This document shows, piece after piece, positions 1 through 6,409 of a DNA stretch of 6,409 nucleotides. The notes beneath the pieces were generated by a model. That model was not told the DNA's origin, did not search any database, and worked only from the letters and a program-made list of their open reading frames with translations. Each line of letters begins with the position of its first letter. Position 1 is the stretch's first letter. The stretch is taken from positions 1-6,409 of the forward strand of contig DAAL01000008.1 of NCBI GenBank assembly GCA_001701065.1, written 5' to 3'. Made by a program: the position numbers and the translations under genes. Origin of the DNA: Bacteroidales bacterium GP4 (lineage in GTDB: Bacteria > Bacteroidota > Bacteroidia > Bacteroidales > Muribaculaceae).

Positions 1-2
1 CC

Positions 3-1826
3 GCCATTCTTGCGGCAGCCCTTGATGCCGATGTTCTGGAGATATGGACCGATGTCGACGGATTTATGACCGCCGATCCGCGTGTGATCAGCGGTGCGCT
101 TGTCATCGACCATCTTTCGTTCACTGAGGCTATGGAGCTTTGCAACTTCGGAGCCAAGGTGATTTATCCTCCTACGATTTATCCGGTATTCCATAAGAAC
201 ATACCCATCGTAATAAAGAATACATTCAATCCCGATGCTCCGGGCACATGGATAAGCGAAAGACATCCCTCGCCCGACGGGAAAGCCATCAAGGGTATAT
301 CCTCTATCAACGACACTTGCCTTATCACAGTGCAGGGTCTTGGTATGGTGGGTGTGATAGGTATCAACTCGCGTATATTCAATGCGCTTGCCAAGAACGG
401 TATTTCGGTGTTCCTTGTGAGCCAGGCTGCCAGTGAAAACAATACTTCGTTCGCTGTCAAGAATTCCGATGCCGAACGCGCTATCAATGTGCTTAAAGAG
501 GAGTTTGCGGTTGAGTTGCAGTCAGGATCGCTGAGTGAAATCTCGGCTGAGCCTAATCTTGCCACAGTGGCTATTGTGGGCGAGAACATGAAGCATACAG
601 CCGGTATCGCCGGTAAGCTGTTCAATACCCTCGGACGAAACGGTATAAGCGTCATAGCTTGCGCGCAGGGTGCTTCGGAGACCAACATATCGTTCGTAAT
701 CGAGCACCGTGACTTGAGAAAGGCTCTCAATGTTATCCATGACAGTTTTTTCTTAGCTGACACTCAGGTCTTAAACCTGTTTGTTGTCGGTATAGGTAAT
801 GTCGGTAAAAATCTTTTGCAGCAGATAAGCGCCCAGCAGGATATACTTTTGGAGAATAAGGCTCTGAGAGTAAGGCTTGTGGGCATTGCCAATTCCAAGA
901 AGTGTGTCTTTGACCGTGACGGGTTGACTACTGAGAATTACATGGAAAAACTTAAGGAGTCCACCATCGAGAGCACACCGGAGAACATCCGTAAAGGTGT
1001 CATTGGCATGAATATATTCAATTCGGTGTTCGTGGACTGTACTTCCAGCCCGCAGATCGCCGACCTCTATGCCGACTTCTTGTCGCATAACATCAATGTG
1101 GTTGCGGCAAACAAGATTGCAGCTTCTTCCAAATATGACAACTACTCCAATCTAAAGAAGATAGCAAGGAAGAAGGATGTGAAATTCCTTTTTGAAACCA
1201 ATGTGGGAGCCGGGCTGCCGGTGATAAACACCATAAATAATCTCATTAACTCCGGTGATAGAATCTTGAAGATTGAAGCGGTGTTGAGCGGAACACTGAA
1301 TTATATATTCAATGTCCTCTCTGAGGATGTTCCGTTGAGCAAGGCTATCAAGATGGCTCAGGAAGCAGGCTATAGCGAACCCGACCCGAGGACTGACCTC
1401 AGCGGAAAGGATGTGATACGCAAGATTGTGATTCTTGCTCGCGAAGCCGGTTACCGTGTGGAGCAGGAGGATGTCACTGTCAGTCTGTTCATTCCCAAGG
1501 AGTGTTTTGAAGGTTCTATCGATGACTTCTTCGCCGGAATAAAGGGACTCGACGATAAGTTTGAGAAGCTCCGTGAGGAAAACAGCCGCAACGGACTGCA
1601 TTTCCGCTTTGTGGCTACGATGGATAACGGTAAAGTAGGGGTACGGCTCCAGGAAGTGAACTCGGCGCATCCCTTCTACCACCTTGAAGGCAGTAACAAT
1701 GTGATTCTGCTCACTACGGCGCGTTACAACGAATTCCCCATGGTAATCAAGGGGTACGGCGCAGGTGCCGAAGTCACTGCCGCTGGTGTGTTTGCCGATA
1801 TAATAGGAATAGCTAACATCCGATAA
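3..1826 (+). CDS. thrA: Bifunctional aspartokinase / homoserine dehydrogenase, 5'-truncated by window edge
   Basis: The enzyme phosphorylates aspartate and reduces aspartate semialdehyde to homoserine, the first and third steps of threonine synthesis, in the cytoplasm. The reading frame is open from base 3; the ATG at 66 is internal, because the aspartokinase signature WTDVDGFMTADPR spans it. About 607 residues are visible, so roughly 200 N-terminal kinase residues are missing compared with the usual 810-820. In fragment numbering, two ACT domains follow (about 105-168 and 186-250), where family members sense threonine. The homoserine dehydrogenase part then begins with the nucleotide-binding GIGNVG (263-268), LSGTLN (428-433) and GYSEPDPRTDLSGKDVIRK. 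The last carries the E, two D and K (459, 465, 470, 474) that match the catalytic residues known from yeast homoserine dehydrogenase. It is the first visible gene of a threonine operon; its promoter and any leader attenuator lie outside the window. Confidence 0.96.
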   Translation, partial: AILAAALDADVLEIWTDVDGFMTADPRVISGALVIDHLSFTEAMELCNFGAKVIYPPTIYPVFHKNIPIVIKNTFNPDAPGTWISERHPSPDGKAIKGISSINDTCLITVQGLGMVGVIGINSRIFNALAKNGISVFLVSQAASENNTSFAVKNSDAERAINVLKEEFAVELQSGSLSEISAEPNLATVAIVGENMKHTAGIAGKLFNTLGRNGISVIACAQGASETNISFVIEHRDLRKALNVIHDSFFLADTQVLNLFVVGIGNVGKNLLQQISAQQDILLENKALRVRLVGIANSKKCVFDRDGLTTENYMEKLKESTIESTPENIRKGVIGMNIFNSVFVDCTSSPQIADLYADFLSHNINVVAANKIAASSKYDNYSNLKKIARKKDVKFLFETNVGAGLPVINTINNLINSGDRILKIEAVLSGTLNYIFNVLSEDVPLSKAIKMAQEAGYSEPDPRTDLSGKDVIRKIVILAREAGYRVEQEDVTVSLFIPKECFEGSIDDFFAGIKGLDDKFEKLREENSRNGLHFRFVATMDNGKVGVRLQEVNSAHPFYHLEGSNNVILLTTARYNEFPMVIKGYGAGAEVTAAGVFADIIGIANIR

Positions 1827-1839
1827 TCTTCCGGTGACA

Positions 1840-3054
1840 ATGAAGTATATTATTATCTTAGGCGATGGAATGGCTGACGAGCCTATTGCCTCGTTGAACA
1901 ATAAAACGCCTCTTGAAGCGGCTGAGACTCCATGCATGGACTACCTTGCCAAGCACGGGAAGATGGGATTGTTTGCTACTGTCCCTCCGGGTTTTCATCC
2001 GGGAAGCGAAGTCGCCAACATGACTGTGCTGGGCTACGATGTCAACCGCTCCTTTGAAGGACGCGGAGTGCTTGAAGCTGCAAGTATAGGCGTGGATGTG
2101 CCGCAAGGCACCATGGCTATGCGGTGCAATCTCATCTGCGTCGAGGGCGGCAAGATAAAGAACCATTCGGGCGGACACATCTCCACCGAGGATGCAGCCC
2201 AACTGATTAAAGCTGTCGAGGAAGGACTGGGGACTGACAAGGTGCACTTCTTCCCCGGCATATCCTACAGGCATCTTCTGCTTGTGGACGGCGGCGATAA
2301 GCGCATATCCTGCACTCCTCCCCACGACGTGCCGGGAACTCCCTTCGCCGATGTCATGGTGAAGGCTGATGTGCCTGAGGCGCAGCCCACCGCTGACCTT
2401 ATCAATGAACTTATATTAAAGTCGCAGGACATCCTGAACGACCATCCTATAAACAAGGCTCGTAAAGCCATGGGCAAGGACCCGGCTAACAGCATATGGC
2501 CTTGGTCGCCCGGTTACCGCCCGGCTATGAGCACTCTTCAGGAGCTTTTCGGCATCAAGAAGGGGGTGGTGATTTCGGCTGTCGACTTGATTTTCGGCAT
2601 AGGTGCTTACGCAGGTCTTAACGGCGTGCATGTGGACGGAGCCACCGGACTCTACGACACTAACTATGAAGGAAAGGCGCAGGCGGCTATCGATGCCTTA
2701 AAGGATAAAGGCACTGATTTCGTGTTCCTGCATGTCGAAGCAAGCGACGAGGCAGGGCATGAAGGGGACGCGGAGCTTAAAGTGCGCACCATCGAGTATC
2801 TTGACAAGCGTATTATCAGTCCTATCATGGAAGCTGTAAAAACCATGGATGAGCCGGTGACCATAGCTGTGCTGCCTGACCATCCCACGCCATGCAGTTT
2901 GCGCACCCACACTTCGGCTCCCATTCCGTTCCTGATATACCGCCCCGGCGAGGACGGCGATGAAACTTGCGTGTATTCGGAAAAGGAAGCTATGAAGGGC
3001 GAATACGGCTTGGTGAAAGGTGACCAATTTATAAAACTCTTATTAAATAACTAA
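1840..3054 (+). CDS. Cofactor-independent phosphoglycerate mutase-family protein, probable homoserine kinase
   Basis: This 404-residue protein belongs to the alkaline phosphatase-like superfamily, in the archaeal-type phosphoglycerate mutase branch (automatic pipelines often label it apgM). Visible features are metal-binding D9 in LGDGMAD, the nucleophile serine S56 in PGSEVANMTVLGYD, D303/H307 in HVEASDEAGHEGD, and the metal ligands D347, H348 and H357 in DHPTPCSLRTH. All catalytic positions appear intact. The subfamily that sits between thrA and thrC is annotated as a proposed homoserine kinase (TIGR02535), and the position here, 13 bases after thrA and 7 before thrC, fits that role: homoserine to O-phosphohomoserine. 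A glycolytic mutase cannot be excluded from sequence alone. I chose ATG 1840, giving MKYIIILGDGMADEP, which places the first strand and metal site as in the family. An in-frame GTG at 1834 would add only two residues. No Shine-Dalgarno sequence is evident. Confidence 0.9.
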   Translation: MKYIIILGDGMADEPIASLNNKTPLEAAETPCMDYLAKHGKMGLFATVPPGFHPGSEVANMTVLGYDVNRSFEGRGVLEAASIGVDVPQGTMAMRCNLICVEGGKIKNHSGGHISTEDAAQLIKAVEEGLGTDKVHFFPGISYRHLLLVDGGDKRISCTPPHDVPGTPFADVMVKADVPEAQPTADLINELILKSQDILNDHPINKARKAMGKDPANSIWPWSPGYRPAMSTLQELFGIKKGVVISAVDLIFGIGAYAGLNGVHVDGATGLYDTNYEGKAQAAIDALKDKGTDFVFLHVEASDEAGHEGDAELKVRTIEYLDKRIISPIMEAVKTMDEPVTIAVLPDHPTPCSLRTHTSAPIPFLIYRPGEDGDETCVYSEKEAMKGEYGLVKGDQFIKLLLNN

Positions 3055-3061
3055 CATCCCT

Positions 3062-4372
3062 ATGCGATACTATAGTACCAATAGGATTTCACCTGAGGTC
3101 AGCCTTAAAGAGGCTGTCATAAAGGGTCTTGCTCCCGACAAGGGGCTTTATATGCCTGAACGTATACCCACTATTCCCAAGGCATTTTTCAACAATATAG
3201 GCGACATGTCGCTCACTGACATTGCCTATGTCGTGTCAAATACTCTATTTGCCGAAGATATTGACTCTTCCAAACTTCAGGAAATAGTCAATGACACTCT
3301 TAATTTTGAAATTCCGTTAGTAAAGGTCGATGACCGCAAATATTCCCTTGAGCTTTTCCATGGACCCACATTGGCGTTCAAGGATGTGGGCGCGCGTTTT
3401 ATGGCGCGGTTGCTTGGGCATTTCAATGCCACCGAGGGAAGCGATGAAGTGAATGTGCTGGTGGCTACCTCAGGCGACACCGGAAGCGCCGTGGCAAACG
3501 GATTCCTTAATGTGCCCGGAGTCAAGGTGTACGTGCTGTACCCCAAGGGGAAAGTCAGCAAGATTCAGGAGGCGCAGTTCACCACTTTAGGCTCCAATAT
3601 CACAGCTATAGAAGTGGAAGGCACCTTTGACGACTGCCAGGCTATGGTGAAGGCGGCGTTCATGGACGAAGAACTTAACAAGGCGAAGAAACTCACATCG
3701 GCAAACTCCATCAATGTGGCTCGTTTCCTTCCCCAGATGTTCTACTATTTCCATGCCTATGCCCAGTTGAAGAAGATGGGTGAGCCGGTCGATAATCTTG
3801 TTGTGGCTGTGCCGAGCGGCAATTTCGGCAATATATGCTCTGCGCTGATAGGGCACAGAATGGGACTTCCTATAAAGCGGTTTATCGCGGCTAATAACCG
3901 TAATGACATATTCTATCAGTACTTGCTCACCGGCAAGTACAATCCGCGTCCTTCCATAGCCACTATAGCCAACGCCATGGATGTGGGCGACCCATCCAAC
4001 TTTGCCCGCATTCTGGACCTCTACGGAAAGTCATGGGAGAAAATCAAAGAGCTTATATCAGGCACCACTTACACTGACGAGGAGATTAAAGAGACTCTCA
4101 AGAAAGTGTACGACACCACCGGTTATGTCATGGATCCGCATGGCGCAGTGGCTTACCGTGCGCTCGACGAGAATCTGAAGCCCGGCGAAACAGGCATTTT
4201 CCTCGAAACCGCGCATCCCGCCAAGTTCAAAGACACGGTGGAAGAGATTATCGGCAATAAAATCGCAATTCCCGAAAAGCTGAAAGCATTCATGGCAGGG
4301 GAGAAGAAGACTGTTAAAATGACATCTCAATTCCCCGCATTTAAGAAATTCCTTCTAAAAAACAATTTCTAA
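3062..4372 (+). CDS. thrC: Threonine synthase
   Basis: This PLP-dependent enzyme converts O-phosphohomoserine to threonine and phosphate, the last step of the pathway. The 436 residues match the usual length of the E. coli-type enzyme (about 430). The start has the typical N-terminal domain pattern: YYSTN near residue 3, then LAPDKGLYMPE. K107 in FHGPTLAFKD is the expected Schiff-base lysine, at the same number as in E. coli. SGDTGSAVANGF (from S137) and the PLP phosphate-binding GNFGN (253-257) follow, as does the conserved NSINVARFLPQ segment before it. The protein is complete with no frameshift. It starts 7 bases after the previous stop, so it is almost certainly co-transcribed and possibly translationally coupled. 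It is the last gene of the operon, followed at once by a strong hairpin. Confidence 0.97.
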   Translation: MRYYSTNRISPEVSLKEAVIKGLAPDKGLYMPERIPTIPKAFFNNIGDMSLTDIAYVVSNTLFAEDIDSSKLQEIVNDTLNFEIPLVKVDDRKYSLELFHGPTLAFKDVGARFMARLLGHFNATEGSDEVNVLVATSGDTGSAVANGFLNVPGVKVYVLYPKGKVSKIQEAQFTTLGSNITAIEVEGTFDDCQAMVKAAFMDEELNKAKKLTSANSINVARFLPQMFYYFHAYAQLKKMGEPVDNLVVAVPSGNFGNICSALIGHRMGLPIKRFIAANNRNDIFYQYLLTGKYNPRPSIATIANAMDVGDPSNFARILDLYGKSWEKIKELISGTTYTDEEIKETLKKVYDTTGYVMDPHGAVAYRALDENLKPGETGIFLETAHPAKFKDTVEEIIGNKIAIPEKLKAFMAGEKKTVKMTSQFPAFKKFLLKNNF

Positions 4373-4396
4373 CTGTAGGTTTTAGGGACGATTATT

Positions 4397-4449
4397 AAAA
4401 ATAAGATGCACTCCAAGGATCATAGCCATTGGAGTGCATCTTATTTTTT
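4397..4449. terminator. Bidirectional intrinsic terminator between thrC and panE
   Basis: Bases 4397-4416 and 4429-4448 are perfect reverse complements: a 20-bp stem with core TAAGATGCACTCCAA and a 12-base loop. The outer five pairs are A on the left arm and T on the right, and the T run continues to 4449. Both strands therefore read as stem followed by U tract. It sits 24 bases after the thrC stop and 40 bases beyond the panE stop, between convergent genes, so it should terminate both transcripts. Confidence 0.92.
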
Positions 4450-4488
4450 GGGGACACTAATGTTGACCGAAGAATTTTTGAAGTAAAA

Positions 4489-5418
4489 CTAATCCAGTTT
4501 TAACATGGGGACATTGGCGCATTGTTTGAATTTCAGTTGCGCTTCTAACATCCGCATACGTGTCATGTCGAAACCTGCACGTGCCGCCGTTTCTATCGCC
4601 CTTGTGTAGAGATAATATATCTCCATAGGACGGTGAAAGTCGTAATCGAGTTTCATGCTTGGCGAATAGGGTGTCATGGCTTTTGTGGCGGCAATCATTT
4701 TGTCGGCGAAGTCGTGTGTCAGCCTGCTTACGCCCAATGCCTGTGCGGCATCGATTACCTCAATCATCATGTCACGTATTAGAGCCTCGGTATCAGGATT
4801 ATTGAGTAGAATATCGGTGTGCGTGTCAAGAGCTACGGTCATTCCGTTGAATGGCATATTCCATACCGCCTTGCGCCATCTTGCTTCGTTATATTCAATC
4901 AACCTGGCTTCAACACCTGAGTCGGCAAGGTCAGTCATGAGTTGAGCCATCTTCGCTTGGTCATTACAATTATAGTTGCCGATGTTTATAGAGCCGAAGT
5001 CCATGTGGTCAATCACGCCCGGCTTAGTCTTGGATGAGCATATAAATGCCAGTCCGGCAGCCAACTTTATGCCGGGAAACATCTTTTCCACATCCTCCTC
5101 CAGCCCTATTCCGTTCTGGATGAGCACTACAAGTGTGTCGTCTTTCAGTAACGGGGGCAACAGTGTCTTAAGCAACGGCTCGTTGACTGACTTAAGTCCC
5201 ACAAGCACCACATCGCATGGTGGCATTTCGGTGGTGGTGTGATAGGCATTTACATTGTCAAGATGAAAACTGCCAAGACAAGAATTGACTTGCAGTCCAT
5301 GTTCACGCACATAATCGTAATCGTTATGGAAAAGGAAATGTACGTCTTTGTCGCCATTTGCCAGGCGGCCGCCGTAATAGCCGCCGACAGCGCCTGTGCC
5401 AATAACTCCGTATCTCAT
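4489..5418 (-). CDS. panE: Ketopantoate reductase family protein (2-dehydropantoate 2-reductase)
   Basis: The family reduces 2-dehydropantoate to (R)-pantoate with NADPH in pantothenate/CoA synthesis, in the cytoplasm. The 309-residue length is typical. The N-terminal Rossmann domain (ApbA/PanE type) opens with GTGAVGGYYGG (residues 7-17) and includes LVGLKS and IQNGIG near 72-104. The C-terminal domain carries the likely catalytic lysine K183 in RWRKAVWNMPFNGM, the accompanying N187 and N191, and then S254 and E266 in PSMKLDYDFHRPMEIYY. These match the Lys, Asn and Glu positions used in E. coli PanE. One oddity is that the residue after the second strand, where an arginine usually binds the NADP 2'-phosphate, is H31 (FLFHNDYD). 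The gene is monocistronic here, convergent to thrC and divergent from lon, and not beside panB/C/D. Some family members act on other 2-oxo acids, so substrate is inferred. The ATG at 5418 directly precedes the Rossmann motif and is well supported. Confidence 0.88.
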   Translation of the reverse strand: MRYGVIGTGAVGGYYGGRLANGDKDVHFLFHNDYDYVREHGLQVNSCLGSFHLDNVNAYHTTTEMPPCDVVLVGLKSVNEPLLKTLLPPLLKDDTLVVLIQNGIGLEEDVEKMFPGIKLAAGLAFICSSKTKPGVIDHMDFGSINIGNYNCNDQAKMAQLMTDLADSGVEARLIEYNEARWRKAVWNMPFNGMTVALDTHTDILLNNPDTEALIRDMMIEVIDAAQALGVSRLTHDFADKMIAATKAMTPYSPSMKLDYDFHRPMEIYYLYTRAIETAARAGFDMTRMRMLEAQLKFKQCANVPMLKLD

Positions 5419-5458
5419 AATATTCGTTTTCTTATAATTAGAGTCTTGATTCAGGGTG

Positions 5459-5466
5459 CAAAAATA
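5459..5466 (-). promoter_or_regulatory. Candidate -7 element for panE
   Basis: Read on the minus strand, these bases are TATTTTTG, an exact match to the Bacteroidota -7 consensus TAnnTTTG. It lies 40 bases upstream of the panE ATG, which would give a leader of about 30-35 bases. I find no TTG at the expected distance upstream for a -33 element. The surroundings are A/T-rich, where such matches arise by chance, so this is a moderate call. Confidence 0.42.
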
Positions 5467-5497
5467 TAAAAATATCTTTGATAATTTGTTTAAAAAC

Positions 5498-5537
5498 TGA
5501 CAAATCTCTTGTCTTTGTCCTGAAATAGATTTGACAA
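5498..5537. promoter_or_regulatory. Cluster of four GACAA/TTGTC motifs in the panE-lon divergent region
   Basis: TGACAA occurs at 5498-5503 and again at 5532-5537, with the inverted form TTGTC at 5509-5513 and 5515-5519. Two nested inverted pairs result: GACAA-N5-TTGTC and GACAAA-N9-TTTGTC. The cluster lies just upstream of, and partly within, the candidate lon promoter, so it could be an operator. No known regulator site is recognised and low-complexity chance is possible. Confidence 0.25.
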
Positions 5538-5558
5538 TTGAGGTTATTCCATCTATTT
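5523..5558. repeat. Short inverted repeat over the candidate lon -33 region
   Basis: AAATAGAT (5523-5530) and ATCTATTT (5551-5558) are perfect 8-base inverted arms separated by 20 bases. The interval contains TTGACAATTG, including the palindrome CAATTG and the possible -33 TTG. The geometry would suit a dimeric repressor or a weak hairpin, but A/T-rich DNA makes such arms fairly common. Confidence 0.3.
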
Positions 5559-5570
5559 TGTGTAATTTTG
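5538..5570 (+). promoter_or_regulatory. Candidate lon promoter (Bacteroidota -33/-7 type)
   Basis: TAATTTTG at 5563-5570 matches the Bacteroidota -7 consensus TAnnTTTG exactly. The nearest upstream TTG ends at 5540, leaving 22 bases, slightly longer than the usual 19-21. An alternative pairing is TTTG at 5530-5533 with TATTTTG at 5554-5560, spaced 20 bases but with an imperfect -7. Transcription would start near 5577, giving a leader of about 45 bases before the lon ATG. Confidence 0.5.
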
Positions 5571-5621
5571 TGGCGAATTTGGCATACTTTTTGTATAGCG
5601 TAGAATTACATAGATATAAGT

Positions 5622-6409
5622 ATGAATTATTTTAACGATAATAACCCCAAAATAATTTCTTTAGGTCAGATAGACCTTGAGCCGGATAAGTTTACGTTGG
5701 CTCCCGATTTGGATCATCTTCCCCTTTTGGCGACACAGAATCTGGTCCTTTTCCCCGGAGTCACAACGCCCTTGTCGCTTGTGAGGAAAAGCTCGCAGCG
5801 AATTGCCGACTATGCCTATGAAACAAAGACTCCCATCGGTATAGTGTGTCAGAAATATCCCGATACCGGGCAGCCTGAACAGCAGGACCTCTTTGAATAC
5901 GGTGTCATAGCCGATGTCCTGAAAGTTTTTGAATTGCCTGACGGAAACCACACCGCCATTCTGCGGGCAAGGGATAAATTTGAGATTCTGGAAGCCAAGT
6001 ACACCAATGTCCCGGAATTCGGAGGCAATCTTCTGCTTGCCGCTGTCACTCCCATCCATGAGAGTAAGCCGAGAACCAACGACAAGAATTTCAGTGGCAT
6101 AGTTAATGCCATAAAGGAGGTTACGCTTAAGCTCACCCAAAATTTGGAAGGGCTTAAGGATGTGTTCCTCAATGCCACTAACCTCAATGACCCGGTGGGA
6201 TTCATCAACATGGTGTGCAGCCAGACCCCTTTCCCTCCGGTGGATAAGATAAGACTGTTGATGTTCAACAGTGTGCGTGACCGTGCCAAAGAGCTTCTTG
6301 AAATGCTAACCCAACAGGAACAGATGATGAAGGTGGCTGAGGAGATTCAGTCCCACGCAAGGGAAAATTTTGATCAGCAGCACCTTGGTATTGAGGTCGG
6401 AGTACTTAA
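5622..6409 (+). CDS. lon: ATP-dependent protease Lon, N-terminal part, 3'-truncated by window edge
   Basis: Lon is a cytoplasmic AAA+ serine protease that removes misfolded and regulatory proteins. Only 262 codons are visible: an N-terminal extension of about 32 residues, then the substrate-binding LON domain from PLLATQNLVLFPGVTTPL (34-51), through IGIVCQK (72-78), to a helical segment ending RAKELLEMLTQQEQ and IQSHARENFDQQ (about 221-253). These match the pattern of Bacteroidales Lon N-domains, including the FPG turn near the first strand. The AAA+ and protease domains lie beyond the edge. The ATG at 5622 has an A/T-rich upstream and no Shine-Dalgarno sequence; no competing upstream start in frame is apparent. 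After DQQ (codons 251-253) the expected linker QREY(F/Y)LxxQ is not seen; instead the frame reads HLGIEVGVL to the edge. An isolated LON-domain protein is a less likely alternative, since the frame stays open past the domain. Confidence 0.85.
   Translation, partial: MNYFNDNNPKIISLGQIDLEPDKFTLAPDLDHLPLLATQNLVLFPGVTTPLSLVRKSSQRIADYAYETKTPIGIVCQKYPDTGQPEQQDLFEYGVIADVLKVFELPDGNHTAILRARDKFEILEAKYTNVPEFGGNLLLAAVTPIHESKPRTNDKNFSGIVNAIKEVTLKLTQNLEGLKDVFLNATNLNDPVGFINMVCSQTPFPPVDKIRLLMFNSVRDRAKELLEMLTQQEQMMKVAEEIQSHARENFDQQHLGIEVGVL

Noticed and set aside
66..68. ATG at 66 as the true start of thrA
   Set aside because: The 21 upstream codons are open and encode the first half of the conserved aspartokinase motif EIWTDVDG, so this methionine is internal to a gene cut by the window edge.
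179..763. Open frame of 194 codons on the minus strand, opposite the ACT domains
   Set aside because: Antisense to conserved ThrA sequence, with serine/leucine/alanine-rich composition and no motif.
1834..1839. GTG at 1834 as the start of the mutase-family gene
   Set aside because: It adds only two residues, while the ATG at 1840 begins exactly at the family's usual first strand. Neither has a Shine-Dalgarno site, so the ATG is preferred.
1152..1937. Long open frame of 261 codons on the minus strand, opposite thrA
   Set aside because: It lies almost wholly antisense to a clearly conserved homoserine dehydrogenase, its translation has no recognisable domain, and it crosses the thrA/next-gene junction. 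It is a by-product of codon bias.
1813..3059. The 9-mer CTAACATCC near both thr gene junctions (1813-1821 and 3051-3059)
   Set aside because: A third copy occurs inside the panE coding region (4545-4553), and at 1813 it is still within thrA codons while at 3051 it overlaps the stop. The placement looks coincidental.
4408..4437. GCACTC ... GAGTGC in the terminator, reminiscent of the CIRCE heat-shock operator
   Set aside because: CIRCE has nine-base arms TTAGCACTC and GAGTGCTAA separated by 9 bases. Here the shared hexamers are 18 bases apart inside a longer hairpin downstream of two convergent genes, which is terminator architecture.
5585..5593. TACTTTTTG as a second lon -7 element
   Set aside because: It has one base too many relative to TAnnTTTG, and no TTG sits at the right distance upstream; the TAATTTTG at 5563 is a better match.
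5661..6289. Two overlapping minus-strand frames (5661-6140 and 5849-6289) opposite lon
   Set aside because: They overlap each other in different frames and lie antisense to the LON domain; no motif and no promoter-like sequence supports them.
1..6409. Search for a mobile element, CRISPR, defence, toxin-antitoxin, tRNA or rRNA locus
   Set aside because: All long open frames resolve to housekeeping genes; no transposase, repeat array, or tRNA-like structure was seen by eye, apart from the unexplained last 29 bases noted separately.

Overview
The window reads as ordinary bacterial chromosome, most likely from the Bacteroidales and plausibly a gut Muribaculaceae or Bacteroides relative. This is inferred from three things: the gene order thrA / phosphoglycerate-mutase-like gene / thrC, promoter-like TAnnTTTG motifs of the Bacteroidota type, and start codons preceded by A/T-rich DNA rather than Shine-Dalgarno sequences. 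No database search was possible, so the taxonomy is an inference.

Layout. Positions 3-3054 and 3062-4372 hold a tight plus-strand threonine operon. It consists of the 3' three quarters of a fused aspartokinase/homoserine dehydrogenase (thrA, cut by the left edge), a cofactor-independent phosphoglycerate mutase-family protein that probably acts as homoserine kinase, and threonine synthase (thrC). Gaps between these genes are only 13 and 7 bases. The operon ends at a 20-bp perfect hairpin with T runs on both strands (4397-4449), which should stop transcription from both directions. Facing it on the minus strand is a ketopantoate reductase-family gene (panE-like, 4489-5418). A 203-base A/T-rich divergent intergenic region (5419-5621) separates panE from the N-terminal part of an ATP-dependent Lon protease gene (from 5622), which runs off the right edge.

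How it fits together. The three thr genes would take aspartate to threonine together with an aspartate-semialdehyde dehydrogenase encoded elsewhere. ThrA catalyses the first and third steps, the mutase-family protein would phosphorylate homoserine, and ThrC makes threonine. There is no classical GHMP-family thrB in the window; the middle gene occupies its place. panE (pantothenate/CoA supply) and lon (protein quality control) are separate transcription units.

I see no mobile element, CRISPR array, RNA gene, or clearly undescribed system. The points most worth a second look are the non-orthologous homoserine kinase, a loss of Lon conservation in the last 29 bases, a reductase missing the usual cofactor-binding arginine, and short repeated motifs in the panE/lon intergenic region.
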